This document shows positions 43,211-51,982 of a DNA stretch of 64,000 nucleotides, piece after piece. The stretch comes from Streptomyces sp. NBC_00249 (GTDB taxonomy: Bacteria; Actinomycetota; Actinomycetes; Streptomycetales; Streptomycetaceae). Position 1 is the stretch's first letter. Each line of letters opens with the position of its first letter. A program made the position numbers and the translations under genes. The notes under the pieces were generated by a model, which saw only the letters and a list, made by a program, of their open reading frames with translations, made no database searches and was not told where the DNA came from. The stretch is from positions 434,001 through 498,000 of the forward strand of contig NZ_JAPEMV010000002.1 of the NCBI RefSeq assembly GCF_026342355.1. The letters run 5' to 3'.

Positions 43211-44425
43211 ATGACAAAACGACTGCTTCGTGTGGCCTGCCTCGCCGCCGTTCTCGTCGCCGCAGGCCCCCCGGCCACCGTGCGGGCCGAACCCGCCCCC
43301 GGCCCCCAGTCCACCCCCGCCGCCACCCCCACCCCCGAATCCACCCCCACCGACTCCGTCGGCACCCTCCTCACCCGCCTCCAAACCCTCTACCAGCAAG
43401 CCGAGGAAGCCAGCGAGGCCTACAACGCCGCCGACGTCGCCCTCACCGCCCGCCAAGCCGAAGAGCGGCGGCTCACCGAGGACCTCGGGCGGGCGCGTGC
43501 CGCGCTCGGGGTCGAGAAGGCGGCCGCCGGGCGGCTCGCGCGGGAGCAGTACCAGGGCGCGCAGGGGTTCTCCCCGTACCTGCGGATGCTGCTCTCCCGG
43601 GATCCCCAGCAGGCCGTCGACCAGCGGCAGCTGGCCGCCCGGGAGGGTGTGCGGCGGGCCGGGGTGGTGGGGCGGCTGGAGCGGGGGGAGCAGCAGGCCG
43701 GGGTGCTCGCCACCGCGGCCCGTAAGGCCCTCGACGCCCAGCAGGGTCTGGCCGCCGAGCAGAAGCGGCGGCGGGAGGAGGTCGCGGGGCGGCTCAAGGA
43801 GGTGGAGCGGCTGCTCGCGGCGCTGACCCCGACGGAGTTGGGGCGGCTCGGTGCCCGGGAGGAGGCGGTGACCGCGGGGGCGCAGCGGGAGCTGGTCGGT
43901 TCCGGGCGGCTGCCCGCCCGTACGGGGACGCCGACGGCCGCCGGCGGGGCCGCGCTGCGTTACGCGGCGGAGCAGATCGGCAAGCCGTACGTGTGGGGGG
44001 CGGAGGGGCCGGCGTCCTTCGACTGTTCCGGGCTGACCTCGCGGGCGTGGGAGCACGCCGGGCGTTCCATCCCCCGGACCAGTCAGGAGCAGTGGGCGCG
44101 GCTGCCGCGGGTGCCGTTGGAGGGGCTGCGGCCGGGGGATCTGGTGGTGTACTTCCCGAAGGCCACGCACGTGGCCCTGTACATCGGGGACGGCAAGGTG
44201 ATCCAGGCGCCCCGGCCGGGGGCCAAGGTCAAGGTCTCCCCCATCGCGGCGAACCCGCTGCTGGGGGCGGTGCGGCCGGATCCGGAGGGGACTCCGCTGG
44301 AGGAGTTCACCCCGCCGCCGCTGCCCGTGGCCGCGACGGCGGGGGACGATTCCGGCTACGCCTCGGAAGCGGAGCCCGACCCCGACACCGACACCGACTC
44401 CGACTCGGCGACCTCCGCGAGGTAG
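43211..44425 (+). CDS. Secreted NlpC/P60 peptidoglycan hydrolase
   Basis: The protein has 404 residues. Signal peptide MTKRLLRVACLAAVLVAAGP with a cleavable AVRA-like end is followed by a coiled-coil region (about 50-220, LTRLQTLYQQAEEASEAYNA) and a C40 peptidase: YVWGAEGPASFDCSGLTSRA (Cys about 272), GDLVVYFPKATHVALYIGDG (His) and VIQAPRPGAKV. It should cut D-Glu-diaminoacid bonds in peptidoglycan. The tail of Asp/Thr/Ser (DPDTDTDSDS) overlaps the flavin monooxygenase gene on the opposite strand by 70 bp. Confidence 0.93.
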   Translation: MTKRLLRVACLAAVLVAAGPPATVRAEPAPGPQSTPAATPTPESTPTDSVGTLLTRLQTLYQQAEEASEAYNAADVALTARQAEERRLTEDLGRARAALGVEKAAAGRLAREQYQGAQGFSPYLRMLLSRDPQQAVDQRQLAAREGVRRAGVVGRLERGEQQAGVLATAARKALDAQQGLAAEQKRRREEVAGRLKEVERLLAALTPTELGRLGAREEAVTAGAQRELVGSGRLPARTGTPTAAGGAALRYAAEQIGKPYVWGAEGPASFDCSGLTSRAWEHAGRSIPRTSQEQWARLPRVPLEGLRPGDLVVYFPKATHVALYIGDGKVIQAPRPGAKVKVSPIAANPLLGAVRPDPEGTPLEEFTPPPLPVAATAGDDSGYASEAEPDPDTDTDSDSATSAR

Positions 44426-45636
44426 TCCGCGGTGTCCTCGGCGTCGTAGAAGTAGCCGTCGAAGTCGGCCGGGTTGTCGAAGCCGTTGGCGAAGCGGTCC
44501 GCCACCGGCTGGAGCTGTCCGGCCGCGCGGATCAGGCGCGCCACGTATTCCGGCCGGGCGCCCAGCATGGCGTTGGTCCACTGGGTGACGGGCCTGCCGG
44601 AGGTGAACCAGGACTTGTCGAAGGTGGCCTTCATCCAGGCCTCGTCGAACGGCCGGTCGCCGTGCATGAGGATCGAGGAGAGGTACGAGGCCGCGCACTT
44701 CGCCGCCGCGTTGGAGCCCTGGCTGGTGATCGGGTCGTTGGCCACGACCACGTCGGCGACGCCCAGGACCAGGCCGCCGCCGGGCAGCCGGCCGATCGGG
44801 TTGCGGACGACCGGCGCGTACCGGCCGGCGAGGGTGCCGCCCGCGTCGGTCAGTTCGACCTTGGTCGCCCGGGCGTACTCCCAGGGGGTGAACTTCTCCA
44901 TGAGGCCGAGCGTCAGTTCCAGGTGTTCGGAGGGGTCGTTGACTCCCCTGAACACGTCGAGCGGGCCGCCCGGGACGCCCTCCCAGAAGAGGATGTCCGC
45001 TCGCCCGGAGGTGGTGAGGGTCGGCATGACGAACAGCTCGCCGACCTCGGGGACGAGGTTGCAGCGCACGGCCTCCGTCCCGGGGTGTTCGGGGCGCGGC
45101 GCGAGCCCGTGCACGTAGCTGACGGCGAGGGCGCGTTGCGGGGCGGCGTACGGGGAGCGCGCCGTGTTCCGCTCGAACATGGACACCAGTTCGCCCTTGC
45201 CCGCGGCGACCAGGACCAGGTCGTAGGCGCGGGAGAGGAAGTCCAGGTCGGCGACGGACGCGCCGTGGACGACGAGCTGTCCGCCGCGCTGCGTGAAGGT
45301 GTCGAGCCAGCCGGCCATCTTGACGCGCTGGTCGACGGACTGTGCGGGGCCCTTGAGGCGGCCGAGCCAGTCGACGGCGCGGGAGGTGTCGGGGGCGGCG
45401 ACGGAGACGCCCAGGCCCCGGATCTTCGGGGCCTGCTGCTCCCAGAAGTTCAGCTGGAGGTCCCGCTCGTGCTGGAGCGCCGTGTCGAACATGACCTGGG
45501 TGGACATGACCCGCCCGCCCCGGATCTCGTCCGGGGTCCGGCTGGACATGAGGGTGACCTCGTACCCCTTCGCCTGGAGGCCGAGGGCGAGCTGGAGGCC
45601 GGACTGCCCGGCCCCCACGACAAGTATCTTGCGCAT
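44356..45636 (-). CDS. StyA-like FAD-dependent monooxygenase
   Basis: The protein has 426 residues beginning MRKILVVGAGQSGLQLALGL, the FAD-binding GxGxxG. DEIRGGRVMSTQVMFDTALQ, LVLVAAGKGELVSMFERN and GVADVVVANDPITSQGSNAA match the styrene/indole monooxygenase group, which uses FADH2 from a separate reductase. No reductase lies here. The gene is 145 bp downstream of the conservon on the same strand and may be cotranscribed. The C-terminus ends in ESESVSVSGSGSASEA, overlapping the NlpC/P60 tail. Confidence 0.88.
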   Translation of the reverse strand: MRKILVVGAGQSGLQLALGLQAKGYEVTLMSSRTPDEIRGGRVMSTQVMFDTALQHERDLQLNFWEQQAPKIRGLGVSVAAPDTSRAVDWLGRLKGPAQSVDQRVKMAGWLDTFTQRGGQLVVHGASVADLDFLSRAYDLVLVAAGKGELVSMFERNTARSPYAAPQRALAVSYVHGLAPRPEHPGTEAVRCNLVPEVGELFVMPTLTTSGRADILFWEGVPGGPLDVFRGVNDPSEHLELTLGLMEKFTPWEYARATKVELTDAGGTLAGRYAPVVRNPIGRLPGGGLVLGVADVVVANDPITSQGSNAAAKCAASYLSSILMHGDRPFDEAWMKATFDKSWFTSGRPVTQWTNAMLGARPEYVARLIRAAGQLQPVADRFANGFDNPADFDGYFYDAEDTADYLAEVAESESVSVSGSGSASEA

Positions 45637-45705
45637 CTCAGGTTCTCAATCCGGGTGGCTGTACGGGTGGTACGGGCGCGCCAGGCGCTACGGGGAGGAC
45701 GAGCG

Positions 45706-45775
45706 GGGCTACAGGAAGAACTGGGCTACAGGAAGGACGGGAGTACGGGAAGAGCGGGGTACAGGAAGAGCGGTA
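45706..45775. repeat. Imperfect tandem repeats between cvnD and the monooxygenase gene
   Basis: CTACAGGAAG-AACTGGG, CTACAGGAAGGACGGG, GTACGGGAAGAGCGGG and GTACAGGAAGAGCGG follow each other with a 16-17-bp period. They lie 70-140 bp upstream of the monooxygenase start. They could be operator sites or an insertion-prone minisatellite. Confidence 0.7.
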
Positions 45776-45781
45776 CGCGGG

Positions 45782-46414
45782 CTACGCGGGCGTGCTGTCG
45801 AGCGCGTGGCCGACGAGGCTCAGCAGCGACTCGACGACCGTGTCCCGGCGCCGCGCGTCCATGATCACGACGGGCACCTCGGGCGGGATGGTGAGCGCCT
45901 CCCGCACGTCCTCGGGCTCGTAGGAGCGGGAGCCCTCGAAGTGGTTGACGGCGACGGCGTACGGGAGCCCGCAGCTCTCGAAGTAGTCCAGCGCGGGGAA
46001 GCAGTCCCGCAGCCGGCGCGTGTCGGCGAGCACGAGGCCGCCGATGGCGCCGCGCAGGAGGTCGTCCCACATGAACCAGAACCGCTCCTGGCCCGGGGTC
46101 CCGTACACGTACAGCACGAGGTCGTCGGCGAGGGTGATGCGCCCGAAGTCCATGGCGACGGTCGTCGTGCTCTTGTCCGGGGTGCCGCTCAGGTCGTCCG
46201 TGGGGACGCTGGCCTGGGTCATCACCGCTTCGGTGCGCAGCGGGGCGATCTCGGAGACGGAGGACACGAAGGTGGTCTTGCCGACGCCGAAGCCGCCGGC
46301 GACGAGGACCTTGACGGCGACGGGGGCGCGCGAGCGGTCGTACTGCCAGGGCTGGACGGGTTCGTCGTCCAGGCCGGCCGGGACGACGGCCGGGTCAGAG
46401 ACGGCGAAGGTCAC
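45782..46414 (-). CDS. cvnD: Conservon Ras-like GTPase CvnD
   Basis: The protein has 210 residues. G1 motif KVLVAGGFGVGKTTFVSSVS, an effector-like TVAMDFGRITL (G2/G3 region, DFG), YVYGTPGQERFWFMWDDLL (G3-like PGQERF) and YAVAVNHFEGS (NHFE in place of NKxD). Such proteins switch between GDP and GTP forms. It is the last gene of the cvnABCD operon and overlaps cvnC by 20 bp. Confidence 0.93.
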   Translation of the reverse strand: MTFAVSDPAVVPAGLDDEPVQPWQYDRSRAPVAVKVLVAGGFGVGKTTFVSSVSEIAPLRTEAVMTQASVPTDDLSGTPDKSTTTVAMDFGRITLADDLVLYVYGTPGQERFWFMWDDLLRGAIGGLVLADTRRLRDCFPALDYFESCGLPYAVAVNHFEGSRSYEPEDVREALTIPPEVPVVIMDARRRDTVVESLLSLVGHALDSTPA

Positions 46415-46778
46415 TGAGCACCCTTTCCAACAGTGCGCGTTCGGGGCGGCCGGTGCCGTGGCCCGTGCCGTAGACGCGGATCCGGCCCTGGTCTGCGAGG
46501 TCGCTGACGAGGACGCGGACCACGCCGAGCGGCAGTTTCAGCAGCGCGGATATCTCCGCGATGGTGCGCATCCGGCGGCACACCTCGACTATGGCCCGCA
46601 TCTCGGGCATCCGGTCCGGGGTCGCGGCCGGGCCGGTGTCCAGGGCGGCGACGAAGGTCTCGACCTGGAGGACCTGGGTGATGCGGGTGCGGCCGCCCGT
46701 GAGGGAGTACGGGCGGACGCGGGCGGGGCGGCGGTCGGCGCCGCGTATCGGCAGCCGGTCGGAGGCCGTACTCCTCAC
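46395..46778 (-). CDS. cvnC: Conservon DUF742 protein CvnC
   Basis: The protein has 127 residues with RPYSLTGGRTRITQVLQVET, VCRRMRTIAEISALLKLPLG, VVRVLVSDLADQGRIRVYGT and a basic end. DUF742 is a winged-helix-like domain of actinobacterial conservons, needed together with the GTPase in the CvnABCD signal complex. It overlaps cvnB by 4 bp and cvnD by 20 bp. Confidence 0.92.
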   Translation of the reverse strand: MRSTASDRLPIRGADRRPARVRPYSLTGGRTRITQVLQVETFVAALDTGPAATPDRMPEMRAIVEVCRRMRTIAEISALLKLPLGVVRVLVSDLADQGRIRVYGTGHGTGRPERALLERVLSDLRRL

Positions 46779-47257
46779 GGGGTCTTCTCCATCGACTGGC
46801 GCAGCTCACTGCGGACTTCGGGGGTCAGGACGTGGCCGGCGCGGCCGACGAACAGGGCCATGTGGTAGGCGACGACGCTCATGTCGCAGTCCGGGGTGGC
46901 GTGCACGCCGAGCAGGGAACCGTCGCTGATGGCCATGACGAAGACGGAGCCGTTCTCCATCGCCACCATGGTCTGCTTGACGGAGCCGCATTCCATGAGG
47001 GCGGCGGCGCCGGTGGTGAGGCTGCCGAGGCCGGACACGATGGTGGCGAGGTCGGCGGAGGCGCCCCGGGGGCCCTTGGGGCGGCCTCCCTGTGCGGCTT
47101 CCGCTCCCGCTCCCGGTTCGGAGGAGAGCAGCAGGAGCCCGTCCGAGGACACGACGGCCACGGAGTTGACCCCGGGTACCTCCTCGACCAGGTCGGTCAG
47201 CAGCCACTGCAGGTTGCGGGCCTGGGTGCTCAGTCCGTACGTACTGGGCGCGGTCAT
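46775..47257 (-). CDS. cvnB: Conservon roadblock/LC7 protein CvnB
   Basis: The protein has 160 residues. The roadblock/LC7 fold is seen as WLLTDLVEEVPGVNSVAVVS, DGLLLLSSEPG, ATIVSGLGSLTTGAAALMEC, TMVAMENGSVFVMAISDGSL and DMSVVAYHMALFVGRAGHVL. It probably acts as an adaptor or GTPase-activating partner for CvnD. It overlaps cvnA by 4 bp. Confidence 0.93.
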   Translation of the reverse strand: MTAPSTYGLSTQARNLQWLLTDLVEEVPGVNSVAVVSSDGLLLLSSEPGAGAEAAQGGRPKGPRGASADLATIVSGLGSLTTGAAALMECGSVKQTMVAMENGSVFVMAISDGSLLGVHATPDCDMSVVAYHMALFVGRAGHVLTPEVRSELRQSMEKTP

Positions 47258-50253
47258 GTGCGTGCCTCCTGTGCGGTGTCCCCCTGGTCGGTCTGCCCCG
47301 GTCCCCGGTCCTGCGCGAGTTCGGCGGCGACGACGCGCCGGCCGTCCTGGGTGCCCTGGTAGAAGCCGCCGAGGCGGCGGCGCAGTTCGTCGGCGTCGAC
47401 CCGGCGGGGCTCGGGGCGTGCCGCGGCGGGGCGGCCGGCGGCGGGTCCCGCGACGGTGCGCGGGGTGCGCTTGGGGAGCCCCTTGTCGGTGACGGCCTCG
47501 GTGACGGCCTCGGTGACGGCCTCGGTGTCGTGGCCGGGGTGGCTGCCTTGACGCGGGACGAAGCTGTCGTCGGCGTCGGCCCGCCGGTGTGCGGACTGTT
47601 CGACGTCGGCTGCCGGCCCGGGGTCGGGCACGACGCGGGCGAGCAGTTCCTCGGCGGCGGTCTCGGGCCGGTCCGCTTCGGGTGCGGGCGCGGCCGCGGT
47701 GAAGATCTGTTCCGCCGGGGGCAGCGCGGTGTCCTCGAAGGCCTCGGCGAGCGGAACCACCCGGGCGGGTGCTTCGACGGCCTCGAGCTGCGCGGGCACG
47801 GGCTCGGACGCGCTCTCGGCGTCGGCGTCGGCCTCGAACGCGGCGGCGGGTTCCGCCTCGGGTTCCGCCTCCGGCCCGGACGCCGTGAACACCTCGTCCG
47901 CCGGGGGCAGGACGACGTCCTCGAAGGCTTCGGCCAGGGAGACCACCCGGGCGGGCTGCTCCTCGACGGGCGCGGGCGCCCCGGCGGCCAGGACGGCGTC
48001 GAGGTCGAACTCGGTGTCGAAGTCGAGGTCGCTGTCGAGGTCGAGCCCGGTGTCCAGCCCGCCGTCGAGCTCGATGTCCGGCCCGGCGTCCAGGTCCGCG
48101 GCCGGCTGCGGCTGCTCGGCGGGTTCGCGCTGCGGGCGGAGCCTGGGCGGGAGGGTGTTCTCGTTCGCCTCGGCGACGACCCCGGGCAGCCGGTACTCGG
48201 GCAGGCCCGGTTCGGCCAGGGTGTGCACCGGGGAGACCGGCGGCGCGGTCGGCAGCAGGGCGGCCGGGATCACGACGAGGGCTTCGGTGCCGCCGTGGCG
48301 CGCGGTGCGCAGCTCGGCGGTGACGCCGTGGCGGGCGGCGAGGCGCCCGGCGACGTACAGGCCGAGGCCCAGGCCGTGTTCGGCCTCGGGCTCCTCGTCG
48401 TAGGCCTCGGGTGTGGACAGGCGGGTGTTGAGGGAGGCGAGGCGGTCCTCGGTGACTCCGATGCCCTCGTCGACGACGGACAGGACCACTTCGCCGGAGT
48501 CCCGGAGCCGGCCGGAGACCTTCACCTTGGCCTCGGGCGGGGAGAAGGTGGTGGCGTTCTCCAGCAGTTCGGCGAGGACGTGCGAGATGTCGTCGGCGGC
48601 GTGTCCGGCGACCTGCGTGTACGAGGGGATCGCCGCGAGGTCGACGCGTTCGTAGCGCTCGATCTCGCTGACGGCGGCCCGCATGACGTCGACCAGCGGC
48701 ACCGGCAGGGTCTGGCCGTGGCCGTGCTCCTGTCCGGCGAGGACGAGCAGGTTCTCGTTGTGGCGGCGCATCACGGTCGCCAGGTGGTCGAGCTTGAAGA
48801 GGGTGGCGAGCCGGTCCGGGTCGCCTTCCTTGGATTCGAGTTCCTCGATGACCGCGAGCTGGCGTTCGACCAGGCCGAGGGTGCGCAGGGAGAGCGAGAC
48901 CGAGGTGGTCGACATGACGCGGCGGTGTTCTTCGAGTCCGGTGCGCAACTCGGCGAGCTCGCTCTCCAGGGCTTCGCGGCCGGAGGTGAGGGCTTCGTTG
49001 CGGCCGATGAGGCGGCGCCGGTCGGCGTCGAGTCCGGCGATCCGGGTGTGCAGGGCGACGGTCTGGTCGCGCACCGAGTTGAGGTGGCGCACGACTTCGG
49101 CGAACTCGTCGTTGCGGCCGGTGAAGCGCACGGGCTCCACGGAGCCTTCGGCGGTGCTCAGCCGTTCGGCGCCGCGCCGCAGCACCGACAGGGGCCGGGT
49201 CAGCGAGCGGGCGATGGCGGTGGAGAAGCCGACGACGAAGAGGAAGAGGACGCCGAGTCCGGCGACGAGCAGTTCCAGCCGGGTCACGTCGTCGTCGCGC
49301 AGGCCTGCGAGGGCGTTGGCGCGCTGGCCGGAGACGGTGGACTCGACGGACCGCATGCGGTCGAGGCGGGCGGTGAGGGCGGTGCCCACGGCCCCGGCGT
49401 CGACCTTGCGGTCGGCGGGGGTGAGGACGGGCCGGTCGGTGAGCCGTTTGAGGTGGTCCTCGGCGGTCTTGACCTCGGGTCCGGTGACGGTGGCGGCGAG
49501 GGTCTGCCGTACGTCGGGGCGGGCGGAGCGCGTGAAGTCGTCGAGGGCGGCCTGTTCCCGTACGCGGGCGCGCTGGGCGGCGGTGGTGAGCTCGTCCGCG
49601 ATCGCCGCGTTCGGGGGCTGCTCGCCGCGGGGGACGGCCAGGGCGGCGAGCAGCAGTCCACGGGTGGCCGAGGCCTGGTCCACGGCCTGGCCCAGGGGGC
49701 TCAGGGGGCGGGTGACGGCCAGGGCGGCTTCCGCGCGGGGCGGGGTGAGTTCGGCGAGTCGGTCGCCGGGCTGGAGGAGTTCGCCTATGACGGCGGCGTA
49801 GGCCTGGTGGGCGGCGAGGGCGCTGCCCTTGCCGTCGAGGGCTTCGGTGCGGACGGCCCGGACCTTGGAGAGGGCGCGGGCGAGGTCGGCGTCGGCTTCG
49901 GCCTTGAGTTCGCCGACCTGTCGGTCGGTGCGGCCGGTGCGTTCGTCGACGGGTGCCTTGGCGGCGCCGGGCCGGCCCTTGGCCACGTATTCGACGACGG
50001 CGTCGCGCTCGTCGCCGAGGAGGTGGGCGAGGGTGAGGGCTTGTTGTGACTGCTGCGCGAGGGTGACCAGGCGCTGGGAGTCGTTCAGTTCCCTCGTGGC
50101 GGAGACGACAGCGGGGGTGCCTGCCGCGAGGACGGTGAGTCCGGCGACTGCCACCCCGACCACCAGCCGGCTGCGGACGCGTACGCGCCGTCCTGCCTTG
50201 GCGGGTCCGTCGGCGCTGGCGGTGCCGTTCTTCCGAGACCGCTTCTTCTGCAC
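47254..50253 (-). CDS. cvnA: Conservon sensor histidine kinase CvnA
   Basis: About 999 residues (a TTG at 50265 would add 4). Membrane helix RSRLVVGVAVAGLTVLAAGT, a nitrate-sensing-like (NIT) extracytoplasmic domain to about residue 320, second helix LLVAGLGVLFLFVVGFSTAI, HAMP, a coiled coil (ALTSGREALESELAELRTGL) and HATPase motifs (LAELLENATTFSPPEAKVKV, SVVDEGIGVTEDRLASLNTR, GLGLGLYVAGRLAARHGVTA). It lacks a standard HisKA box, as expected for conservon kinases. The last 300 residues are acidic and Pro/Ala-rich. Confidence 0.92.
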   Translation of the reverse strand: MQKKRSRKNGTASADGPAKAGRRVRVRSRLVVGVAVAGLTVLAAGTPAVVSATRELNDSQRLVTLAQQSQQALTLAHLLGDERDAVVEYVAKGRPGAAKAPVDERTGRTDRQVGELKAEADADLARALSKVRAVRTEALDGKGSALAAHQAYAAVIGELLQPGDRLAELTPPRAEAALAVTRPLSPLGQAVDQASATRGLLLAALAVPRGEQPPNAAIADELTTAAQRARVREQAALDDFTRSARPDVRQTLAATVTGPEVKTAEDHLKRLTDRPVLTPADRKVDAGAVGTALTARLDRMRSVESTVSGQRANALAGLRDDDVTRLELLVAGLGVLFLFVVGFSTAIARSLTRPLSVLRRGAERLSTAEGSVEPVRFTGRNDEFAEVVRHLNSVRDQTVALHTRIAGLDADRRRLIGRNEALTSGREALESELAELRTGLEEHRRVMSTTSVSLSLRTLGLVERQLAVIEELESKEGDPDRLATLFKLDHLATVMRRHNENLLVLAGQEHGHGQTLPVPLVDVMRAAVSEIERYERVDLAAIPSYTQVAGHAADDISHVLAELLENATTFSPPEAKVKVSGRLRDSGEVVLSVVDEGIGVTEDRLASLNTRLSTPEAYDEEPEAEHGLGLGLYVAGRLAARHGVTAELRTARHGGTEALVVIPAALLPTAPPVSPVHTLAEPGLPEYRLPGVVAEANENTLPPRLRPQREPAEQPQPAADLDAGPDIELDGGLDTGLDLDSDLDFDTEFDLDAVLAAGAPAPVEEQPARVVSLAEAFEDVVLPPADEVFTASGPEAEPEAEPAAAFEADADAESASEPVPAQLEAVEAPARVVPLAEAFEDTALPPAEQIFTAAAPAPEADRPETAAEELLARVVPDPGPAADVEQSAHRRADADDSFVPRQGSHPGHDTEAVTEAVTEAVTDKGLPKRTPRTVAGPAAGRPAAARPEPRRVDADELRRRLGGFYQGTQDGRRVVAAELAQDRGPGQTDQGDTAQEART

Positions 50254-50630
50254 CGGTGCTCGCAATCCTGTACGTGTGCTCGTGCTCGTCTACTCGTGTG
50301 GCCGAGGTAACGGCCGGTCAACAAGTAAACGCCCCCTGCCCCCTCGTACCGCCTCAGACCTTTGCAGCGTGTTGGGGGGAGAGCCGCACATCGCCCACCC
50401 GGCCACTCGAAGGAGTGAACATCACGGAGGAGTGGCCGACCAACTCGGGCACCGCGTGTCAGGGGCGTGCGGTGGACGGGTGGTTGAAAGAACGCGCCGG
50501 GCTTTGGCAGTATGCCCGCCCACATGCCGGCGGGGGTGCGGTGGGCGGTGTCGCGGGGGCCACCCCTCCCCCTCCCCCATTGGTACGTACCTTCCTGGGC
50601 CCGCGGCCCCGCCGCAGGCAGAATGTCGGT
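50254..50630. other. Divergent promoter region between cvnA and PP2C-like gene
   Basis: No gene is seen in these 377 bp. It should hold the promoters of both operons. The stretch at 50265-50310 repeats CTCGTG words (GTGTGCTCGTGCTCGTCTAC), and CCCCTCCCCCTCCCCC occurs at 50564. I see no convincing operator palindrome. Confidence 0.5.
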
Positions 50631-51404
50631 ATGCGCATCGACCTCGCCTCGGCCCCCGGCAGCCCGGAACGCCCCAACGAGGACTGGGTGTCGGCCTCGA
50701 TACCTGCGGCGGGAGGCGGCGTCCTGGTCGCCCTGGACGGGGTCACCCCGCCGCGAGGCGACGACGGGTGCGTGCACGGAGTGCCCTGGTTCTCGACCCG
50801 GCTGGGCGGCCGATTGACCGAACTGTCCGGATCGCGCCGGGACATGCCCCTGGAGCGGATCCTCGCCGAGGCCATCGCCGACACCGCCGACGCCCACCGG
50901 GGCACCTGTGACCTTTCTCACGTCCGCACCCCGCAGGCGACGGTCGTCCTCGTGCGCTGGGACGAGGCCTGCGTGGAGCACCTGGTGCTCTCGGACTCCG
51001 TACTGCTGCTCCGCGGGCCCGGCGGCGAGGTCACCGCGGTGCTCGACGACCGGCTGGACCGGGTGCCGCGCGAGGTGCTCGGCTCGGCGGCGGCGACCGA
51101 CGCGCTGCGCAACGCGGAGGGCGGCTTCTTCACGGCGGCCGCGGACCCGGCGGTGGCGGCCCGGGCGGTCACCGGGCGCACCCCGCGCGGTGAGGTGCGG
51201 GCGCTGGCCGCGCTCACGGACGGGGCGAGCCGGTGGACGGACACGTTCGGGGAGGGCGACTGGGCGGCCTGCCTGGACGTGCTGCGCAAGGAGGGCGCGC
51301 AGGGGCTGATCGGGAGGGTGCGGGCGCTGGAGTCCGATCCGCTGCGCCGCCCGGCGCGCGGGAAGCGCCACGACGACGCCTCGGCGGTCTACGCGGAGCT
51401 CTGA
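50631..51404 (+). CDS. PP2C-like serine/threonine phosphatase
   Basis: The protein has 257 residues. N-terminal PNEDWVSASI and GVLVALDGVTPPRGDDG fit the metal-binding Asp-Gly of PPM phosphatases, ATVVLVRWDEACVEHLVLSD and ALAALTDGASRWTDTFG are core motifs, and the end HDDASAVYAEL carries the last metal Asp. The protein is shorter than many PP2C enzymes. It is divergent from the conservon and its substrate is unknown. Confidence 0.82.
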   Translation: MRIDLASAPGSPERPNEDWVSASIPAAGGGVLVALDGVTPPRGDDGCVHGVPWFSTRLGGRLTELSGSRRDMPLERILAEAIADTADAHRGTCDLSHVRTPQATVVLVRWDEACVEHLVLSDSVLLLRGPGGEVTAVLDDRLDRVPREVLGSAAATDALRNAEGGFFTAAADPAVAARAVTGRTPRGEVRALAALTDGASRWTDTFGEGDWAACLDVLRKEGAQGLIGRVRALESDPLRRPARGKRHDDASAVYAEL

Positions 51405-51423
51405 GCCCGGGCCTCCGTTCCCC

Positions 51424-51864
51424 TCACTCCTCGCCGGAGTTCAGCTGGTGCAGGAGCCGGGCGAGTTCCGCCACCTCGCCCCGGTCCCAGTCGGCCAGCT
51501 TGCGCATGTACTGCTCGCGCCGGGCTCCGCGTACCCGCAGGAAGCGGGCCCGGCCCTCCTCGGTGAGTCCGACGAGGAAGGCGCGGCCGTCGGCGGGGTC
51601 CGGTTCGCGGGCCACCAGGCCGAGCACCTCCAGGGCGCGCAGCTGGCGGCTCATGGTGGCCTTGCCGACGCCGAAGTAGGCGGCGAGCTCGGTGGCCCGC
51701 TGGCGGCCGGCGGCCTCCAGCCGGACGAGGAGCCCGTACGCGGCCGGCTCCAGCTCGGGGTGCAGGGCGCGGGCCATCTCGCCGGAGGAGGCCCTGGCGC
51801 GCCGGAGGAAGACCGACAGCTCCCGCTCCAGGGCAAGGAACTCCTGGTCTTCGTTCCCGTGCAC
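51424..51864 (-). CDS. MarR-family transcriptional regulator
   Basis: The protein has 146 residues. Winged helix with LVRLEAAGRQRATELAAYFG, VGKATMSRQLRALEVLGLVA and REPDPADGRAFLVGLTEEGR (wing), flanked by dimer helices. It converges on the PP2C-like gene with about 20 bp between, and lies 118 bp upstream of lon on the same strand direction. Its targets are not apparent. Confidence 0.92.
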   Translation of the reverse strand: MHGNEDQEFLALERELSVFLRRARASSGEMARALHPELEPAAYGLLVRLEAAGRQRATELAAYFGVGKATMSRQLRALEVLGLVAREPDPADGRAFLVGLTEEGRARFLRVRGARREQYMRKLADWDRGEVAELARLLHQLNSGEE

Positions 51865-51982
51865 GTCCCGCTCCGTTCCGTAGTGGTTGCGGGGGTCAGT
51901 ATTTCGCAGCGGGCGCGCCGAGGGCCCGGGGCCCCGCCGGAGCGGGGTCCCGGGCCCTGTGGTGGCCGTGCGGTCCGGTGGG

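Noticed and set aside
45690..45780. CRISPR-like array between cvnD and the monooxygenase gene
   Set aside because: Units are 16-17 bp, contiguous and imperfect, without spacers or cas genes.
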